A program made the position numbers and the translations under genes. A model generated the notes under the pieces. It made no database searches and had not been told where the DNA came from. It saw only the letters and a program-made list of their open reading frames with translations. A stretch of DNA of 9,932 bases from JANRLJ01 sp034437895 (GTDB lineage Bacteria; Chloroflexota; Anaerolineae; Aggregatilineales; Phototrophicaceae): the NCBI GenBank assembly GCA_034437895.1, contig DAOTTO010000479.1:1-9932 (forward strand), written 5' to 3'. Positions 5,389 through 9,932 of the stretch are shown piece by piece (within the stretch, counting starts at the first letter, position 1; each line of letters begins with the position of its first letter).

Positions 5389-7308
5389 CTATGCCCCGCG
5401 CCGCCGCAGAATCGGGCGCATGAGGGTGGGGATGCGCTGGCGACGATGATACACCCACCATTCGATCAGCAGCATCGCTAACGCCAACACCGCTACAATA
5501 GGCCACAACTCGCGCTGACCGAGTTCTTCCCCTTCCGTCACTGCTACCGTCACCTGCCCGATTTGCAGCGCACCCGCTGCGATGGGTTGGGTTCTGCTTT
5601 CCAGAGGACTGAACAGATTAACCGGAACGGGCTGCTGCTGAATCACTTCGCCGTTGGCAAACGCTTCTAATGTGTAAATACCGGCCTGCGATGTCTCTGC
5701 GAAGATCAACGCACCGAGCGCGGTGACAGGGAATGTGCGTGTTTCGCTGTTTGGCAGTGTCACCCGGATCGAATCGGCTTCCGCAGGCGGACGAATCGTG
5801 AGCGAATCGCCCACACTCACCGCGTCACCATCGGTCAGTGTAGCCAGCGGCGTGAACCATTCCACCAAATTGGAGATCAATACAGGCCACGCGATCAACA
5901 GCGGCAGATTCGACTCGCGCAGGTCAAATGGCATAACCGCCACCTGTCGTCCATCGATTTCCCCCGCCAGCATAATCGCGCCGCCATTGACGGAAGCCAA
6001 TTCATCCGCCCATCCTGCGCCGCTGATCTCACGGAATTTGAGCAGGCTCAAGGTGCTAAAATCGACAAACGCCATACGTGGGTCTTCGCTTATCGTGCGC
6101 GGATTACTGGTCGTGCTGTTTTCCGCGCCCAACGTAAAATAGGGCGTACTATTCGGCGGATTGATAATCAGCAAATCGCCAGCGGGCAGTTGATCGGGCA
6201 GATAGCTGTCGAAAATATACAAGTCATAGGGTTGTTCCGGGATTCCGGTGTCGATATTGCCCCTGAACGCTTCTAATCCCGGCAGACTCCGCATCACCTG
6301 TTCCAGATAAAGGTTGCCGGGGGTCATCACCAGCGCCCGGCGATCTGTCGATTGGGATAAAACCGTGTAGGCGGTGTTGTCTTCCGTCAGATAATCCGCG
6401 CCCGCTGAATTGACCGAGAGGTTGATTCCCGCTTCCAGCGATTCAAACTCGCTGCCGAGCGCGGCGGTAGACACAATCGGTAAGCTGCTTGCTGCCGGAA
6501 TCGTATAGCGCTCTGAGGAGGCTAACTCACCGTCTACGCGCAGGCTAAACACGATTTCGACATCCACGCCGCCGTAATTGGTCACTTCGGCATAAAGCTG
6601 CGGCGCTTGACCAGGGAGGGAGCGAGTCGCTAAGGCGGAAATCGCTACATTGTCGCCCGATGTGCCGATGGGGATGTAACGTAGCTCGCCTGCTACGCCC
6701 GGCAGCCCTTCGGTTTCGCCGACTCCGCCATCGCCGACGATCACAATCGTAAAGTCAGTTACATCCGCCGCACCCGCCGCTGCCAGATTCAGCGCCGCGT
6801 TCCAATCCGCACGGGCAAAACCGGGCTGCGCGTCGTTGATGGCAGATCGTAGCCGCGCTCTATCGCCCGAATCGCTAATCAATGGCTCCGGCACATCGCT
6901 TACACGGATGACCGTCACTTGCTGTCCGGCGCTCAAGGTGCTGATGATGTCGGCGGCCTGCCGTTTAGCCTCATCGAAGCGCGACCCGCCGTTGATGTCT
7001 ATCGCGTTCATGCTGGCGGAGGCATCCAACAGAATGACCGTTTTGCCCGAACTAACCGCCGGAACAGTGATGAATGGACGCGCCAACGTGAAAATCAGCA
7101 GCGCCAGAAGTGTCAATTGCAGGAGGAGCAGCAAATTGCGCTTGAGTTTTTGCCAAGGCGTGTTGGCCTCATTATCGCGCATGACCTGCTGCCATAAGAA
7201 TGTGCTGGAAACCATCACTTCACGGCGGCGCAGGCGCAGCATATACAGCAGAATAATCGGGATGGCGATGAATGCGCCCAAGAAGGCGAGTGGTGTCAGG
7301 AAATTCAT
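5389..7308 (-). CDS. BatA-like membrane protein with von Willebrand factor A domain
   Basis: A 639-residue protein. The N-terminus has the BatA-type segment with two membrane helices (about 4-24 and 58-78) and the intervening basic RLRRRE and PWQKLKR stretches. A VWA domain follows from about 88 to 250, with the metal-site motif DASAS (95-99) and a later Asp193 in VGDGG. The Thr normally completing the metal site is not evident near FARADWN (164-170), so metal binding may be incomplete. Beta-rich extracytoplasmic segments follow, including a region from about 330 that resembles the class I glutamine-amidotransferase-like fold often seen in this family. A last helix (about 602-620) and a basic cytoplasmic tail (HRRQRIP, ILRRRGA) close it. 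Relatives commonly sit with MoxR AAA+ ATPase and DUF58 genes; none is in this window. The ribosome-binding site is weak (GAAAG). A TTGAAA/TATAAG pair (7395-7400, 7374-7379) is a poor promoter candidate. Confidence 0.88.
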   Translation of the reverse strand: MNFLTPLAFLGAFIAIPIILLYMLRLRRREVMVSSTFLWQQVMRDNEANTPWQKLKRNLLLLLQLTLLALLIFTLARPFITVPAVSSGKTVILLDASASMNAIDINGGSRFDEAKRQAADIISTLSAGQQVTVIRVSDVPEPLISDSGDRARLRSAINDAQPGFARADWNAALNLAAAGAADVTDFTIVIVGDGGVGETEGLPGVAGELRYIPIGTSGDNVAISALATRSLPGQAPQLYAEVTNYGGVDVEIVFSLRVDGELASSERYTIPAASSLPIVSTAALGSEFESLEAGINLSVNSAGADYLTEDNTAYTVLSQSTDRRALVMTPGNLYLEQVMRSLPGLEAFRGNIDTGIPEQPYDLYIFDSYLPDQLPAGDLLIINPPNSTPYFTLGAENSTTSNPRTISEDPRMAFVDFSTLSLLKFREISGAGWADELASVNGGAIMLAGEIDGRQVAVMPFDLRESNLPLLIAWPVLISNLVEWFTPLATLTDGDAVSVGDSLTIRPPAEADSIRVTLPNSETRTFPVTALGALIFAETSQAGIYTLEAFANGEVIQQQPVPVNLFSPLESRTQPIAAGALQIGQVTVAVTEGEELGQRELWPIVAVLALAMLLIEWWVYHRRQRIPTLMRPILRRRGA

Positions 7309-7469
7309 AGGCGAACTTTCGCTACAAGTTGATGGCGTAGAAATGAAATAGGTGTCTTCCTACATTCTTTTAGCTTATACCGGATAGGGAAAACTTTCAA
7401 CGCACAGGGGTGCAATCTCGAATTTGAAGCGACTGCGCGAGATCGGTATTGTATATGGGTGCGTCCGCC

Positions 7470-7496
7470 GGGAGTGACACATAGGTCACTCCCTAC
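7470..7496. repeat. Intergenic hairpin GGGAGTGAC/GTCACTCCC ending CCCTAC
   Basis: GGGAGTGAC (7470-7478) pairs perfectly with GTCACTCCC (7485-7493) around loop ACATAG, then TACA. The loop differs by one base from ACACAG at 114-119, and the CCCTACA flank is the same, while the stem sequence is different. It sits in the 237-base gap (7309-7545) between two minus-strand genes. No T-tract follows, so a terminator role is uncertain. Confidence 0.6.
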
Positions 7497-7545
7497 AGCG
7501 ATGAAAACAGACACTCCCGCCACATGATTGGCTTCCCTTACCGAG

Positions 7546-9228
7546 TTAAGGCACTAAAATCATAATTTCGGTGGATGCGCCGTTTTGCACCACACGGACG
7601 GATACCCGCACCGCCGCACAATCGCCGTTTCCATCACAGGCCAACGTCCCAGTGATGCCCGTGCCTTGATACGTCCGCACAAAATCTGAAACCATCACGG
7701 GATCGACACGCAAATTGCCATTCGGGTCAACCCGCGCCGTCGATTCAATCGCGTTCATCAGCAGATTGGCCGCATCATAGGCATAAGCGAAAACTGCCGA
7801 AGGCGGCGCGACATTATACGCTTGGGTATAACGCTCGGCTAAACGATCCACCGCGTCATTTTCCAGCGGCAGCGCGATAAATGTCATCACGCCTTCGGCA
7901 CTATCGTCTGCCAATTCGATGAAAGCCGCTGTATCGGTCTCAATCGCGCCGCCGCCACCGTAGAAAAAGGCTAAATCGGGCGGAAGTTGGGCGCGTAAGA
8001 GGGCGGCGGTTTGGGGTCGGCCTGCGACGAAGATCATTTGTGGATTATCCGCCATGACGCGGCTGACTAAATCCGCATAATCCACCGTACTGGAATCAAT
8101 ACCGAAGAAACCCGTCACCGTACCGTCTGAATCGCCAAAAGATGCGGCAAAACTCCCAGCAAATTCGCCACCGCGCAGCAGTTCATCATAAACGACTGCC
8201 GTCCGCTCTAAACCAAGTGTATCCCGCGCATATCGCGCCGCCGCCACTGCCGAATACGCCGCCGACGGTACAACACGATTAAATCCGGCGAAATCGTTTT
8301 GGGTTAGTGCGGGGTCATCGCAGCTAGGGCTGATCGTCGTCACATTCGTGCGGTCATAAACAGCAGCAGAAGCCGCACAACTTGGATTGCATTGATGCCC
8401 AATGATGCCCACTACGCTTGGATCAGCCGTAAAGAGTTCGGCGGTTTGCAACCCCGCGAAAGCCGAACAGCCTGCATCTTGCGACAATAAATCTACCACG
8501 TACGTGATGTCATTAATCACGAGGGTCGGGCGGTCTGCCAGCGCCAACTGCACCCCACGCAGCATGGCCTCGCCATTAGCGGGATCATCACTAAAACTCG
8601 CGCCCACGCCCAAGACGACCTCTCGATTAGGCAGGCTGATCGGCGCTGCTGTCGATTCCGCCGCAGAAGCAGTGGGCAGATCATCAGAACGGTTATTTAG
8701 ATTGGACACCGTGACCAGCAAAATCGCCACCAGCACAACCACACCCAAGATAATGACATTCCAGGGCAGCGGACGGCCCGTGGATAGCGTGGCTTGTTCG
8801 GGACGTTGGCTTGTCTCTGAGAGGGCGCTCACCCGCTGAAAATGATCGGCAAGCTGGCTGTAAAGCAGGCTGGCATCGCGGTCAAAACTGACCTCTTGCA
8901 GCATGACTTTGCCCGTATAGGCCAGCGCCCGTAAACCTTCGGGCAGAGTCAGCATGTCTGGAATAGCTGCATCCTGCGTGAGGACGACCAAAGCCAGCAG
9001 ATCACCGCGCCCTAATCCCGCCTCGACGGTTTCACTTAAAGCGGCATCTTCAACTATAGCGTTGATTCCGTCCGCGCCGATGACGATCAGGAGCGCATCG
9101 GCACGTTGAGCGGCTTGGGGCTCTTCACTGATAAAAACGCGCATTTCTGGCACAGTCAACAGGAGGGCTTGCAGACGTTCCGCGCTGGAACGTGCCTGCG
9201 AGGTGGCAGCGATCAAAATTTGGGGCAT
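7546..9228 (-). CDS. TIR-like domain / transmembrane helix / LivJ-like ligand-binding fusion
   Basis: A 560-residue protein with three parts. Residues 2-133 read as a TIR-type fold: strand ILIAA, VFISEE (31-36), RADALLIVIG (42-51), a helix ending VEAGLGRG, LLALVVL (77-83), the LPEGLRALAY segment (95-104) and a final helix. The BB-loop is reduced, and the usual catalytic Glu position aligns with Thr67, with Glu66 and Glu69 as neighbours, so NADase activity is doubtful. One membrane helix spans about 156-177. A Ser/Thr/Ala/Pro linker leads to a type I periplasmic-binding domain (about 203-560). It shows family marks GHQCNPSCAAS (278-288), TISPSCDDP (298-306), and a C-terminal GTLACDGNGDC with Cys531/Cys537, likely disulfide-bonded. 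There is no signal peptide, so topology should be N-in, C-out. Start is ATG 9226-9228 with weak AAGAG. I infer a membrane receptor or tethered binding protein. Confidence 0.85.
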   Translation of the reverse strand: MPQILIAATSQARSSAERLQALLLTVPEMRVFISEEPQAAQRADALLIVIGADGINAIVEDAALSETVEAGLGRGDLLALVVLTQDAAIPDMLTLPEGLRALAYTGKVMLQEVSFDRDASLLYSQLADHFQRVSALSETSQRPEQATLSTGRPLPWNVIILGVVVLVAILLVTVSNLNNRSDDLPTASAAESTAAPISLPNREVVLGVGASFSDDPANGEAMLRGVQLALADRPTLVINDITYVVDLLSQDAGCSAFAGLQTAELFTADPSVVGIIGHQCNPSCAASAAVYDRTNVTTISPSCDDPALTQNDFAGFNRVVPSAAYSAVAAARYARDTLGLERTAVVYDELLRGGEFAGSFAASFGDSDGTVTGFFGIDSSTVDYADLVSRVMADNPQMIFVAGRPQTAALLRAQLPPDLAFFYGGGGAIETDTAAFIELADDSAEGVMTFIALPLENDAVDRLAERYTQAYNVAPPSAVFAYAYDAANLLMNAIESTARVDPNGNLRVDPVMVSDFVRTYQGTGITGTLACDGNGDCAAVRVSVRVVQNGASTEIMILVP

Positions 9229-9268
9229 GTGTTTTCTCTTTTAACGATAAGCCGTTTTATGTTTTCTT

Positions 9269-9715
9269 CTACTCTTCGACAGGCATAAACGGATTAAACC
9301 CGTCCACGCCGAAATACTGCGGTGCTTCGATAAACAAGCCCGTCCCTTCGACAGCGATTTCCCTATCCGGCATCATCACTGCGCCGCTGGTATAAATTTT
9401 GCGGCCTTCAGTGCGATCTACCCTGCCTACAAGCGTAATTTCTGTCCCCAACGGCACAGGCCGACGGTAATTGATATTCAGATTCGCCGCGAGAACGCGA
9501 TGCCCCCGATTCCAAGCCGCCGCGCCCATCGCCTCATCGATCAAGGCCGCCAACGAACCGCCGTGTGCATGACCGGGCGGCCCTTGCTTGCTGTCGTCCA
9601 TTGTGACGATGCCGCGAATATCGCCGTTCTCGTCGAGCATAAATTGTGCGCCAAAGCCGCCGGGCTGCGGAGCGAAGATAAAAGTTGATCCGCCGATTAA
9701 ACCCTGCTTGGACAT
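9269..9715 (-). CDS. PaaI-like hotdog-fold thioesterase
   Basis: A 148-residue cytoplasmic protein. The hotdog signature GPPGHAHGGSLAALIDEAMG (45-64) contains the HGG turn (51-53) and Asp60/Glu61 in the central helix, where PaaI-type thioesterases carry catalytic residues. A strand with NINYRRPVPLGTEI (80-93) and a VGRVDRTEGRKIY segment (96-108) complete the fold. Such enzymes hydrolyse acyl-CoA thioesters; the acyl group cannot be told from sequence. The start is ATG 9713-9715, with AAGGAG (9725-9730) nine bases upstream. An in-frame GTG at 9773-9775 would add 20 residues that cover the ribosome-binding site and are unlikely to be translated. The stop lies 40 bases before the TIR-like/LivJ fusion on the same strand, so co-transcription is plausible, but a functional link is not evident. 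Confidence 0.87.
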   Translation of the reverse strand: MSKQGLIGGSTFIFAPQPGGFGAQFMLDENGDIRGIVTMDDSKQGPPGHAHGGSLAALIDEAMGAAAWNRGHRVLAANLNINYRRPVPLGTEITLVGRVDRTEGRKIYTSGAVMMPDREIAVEGTGLFIEAPQYFGVDGFNPFMPVEE

Positions 9716-9816
9716 GGCTTCCTGCTCCTTAACCGCTGATAACGTCACAATCAAATCTGCGTTAGATTGTATCACGCTGCGACCTAAAATCGGCGAGATA
9801 TGGACTTAAAAAGATT

Positions 9817-9932
9817 AGGACTTTCGCTTACCTCACCCCCCGGCTCCCTCTCCAATACTTGGAGAGGGGGAGAAAAACGCATCTTGAAGTCCCCTCTCCA
9901 TGCAATGGGGAGGGGATTTAGGGGTGGGGTAA
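9817..9932. repeat. GC-rich inverted-repeat element with two hairpins, cut by window end
   Basis: TTACCTCACCCC (9828-9839) is inverted as GGGGTGGGGTAA (9921-9932), 11 of 12 pairing. Between them, CTCCAA (9850-9855) pairs with TTGGAG (9859-9864) within longer C-rich/G-rich arms, and CCCCTCTCCA (9891-9900) pairs with TGGGGAGGGG (9906-9915) with one G-T pair. The left flank AGGACTTTCGCT (9818-9829) is the reverse complement of AGCGAAAGTCCT at 146-157. There is no ORF. It is a dispersed intergenic repeat or miniature element; the right boundary is outside the window. Confidence 0.65.

Noticed and set aside
6836..7351. 171-codon plus-strand frame antisense to the VWA gene
   Set aside because: It shadows the conserved MIDAS-encoding region and shows no domain of its own.
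7305..7523. 72-codon minus-strand frame ahead of the VWA gene
   Set aside because: It spans the GGGAGTGAC hairpin repeat, has no ribosome-binding site or domain, and its composition looks non-coding.
8402..8839. 145-codon plus-strand frame inside the TIR-like/LivJ-like gene
   Set aside because: It is antisense to a long gene with clear domain structure; GC-rich coding DNA commonly leaves open antisense frames.

Overview
The window looks like chromosomal DNA of a Chloroflexota-type bacterium (Anaerolineae-like). This is an inference from three things: the style of the secreted and membrane proteins (lipoprotein with a Gly/Asn-rich linker, BatA-VWA protein, TIR-like/LivJ-like fusion), an Asp/Glu-tRNA amidotransferase A subunit, and abundant intergenic hairpin repeats. 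No rRNA, tRNA, CRISPR array, transposase gene or phage gene is visible. Coding density is high, and most genes lie on the minus strand.

Layout. 1-249 is non-coding and packed with hairpin and heptad repeats. 250-930 (-) is a small lipoprotein. 1043-2521 (-) is gatA, the only gene here with a firmly identified housekeeping role (transamidation of misacylated Glu-tRNA(Gln)/Asp-tRNA(Asn)). A divergent promoter region (about 2540-2735) separates gatA from a small cupin gene (2736-3095, +). The cupin gene converges on a RidA/YjgF-family gene (3129-3530, -). A 287-base non-coding stretch follows, with iterated GCTAAAAAT sites and a possible 24-codon ORF. Then come two homologous two-gene cassettes placed back to back: 3818-4473 (-) and 4711-5381 (+). 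Each is a small acidic, helix-rich protein followed, with a 4-bp start/stop overlap, by an HNH-nuclease-like protein.

The right half holds a large BatA-like von Willebrand A membrane protein (5389-7308, -) and a 560-residue membrane protein (7546-9228, -). The latter joins an N-terminal TIR-like domain, one transmembrane helix and an extracytoplasmic LivJ-like type I periplasmic-binding domain. Forty bases upstream lies a hotdog-fold PaaI-like thioesterase (9269-9715, -). The window ends inside a GC-rich inverted-repeat element (9817-9932).

The genes do not form one pathway. The parts most worth attention are the paired HNH cassettes, which are organised like antitoxin-toxin operons and bordered by a direct repeat, the TIR-like/TM/ligand-binding fusion, which looks like a one-component transmembrane receptor, and a family of intergenic hairpins whose stems differ while staying self-complementary.
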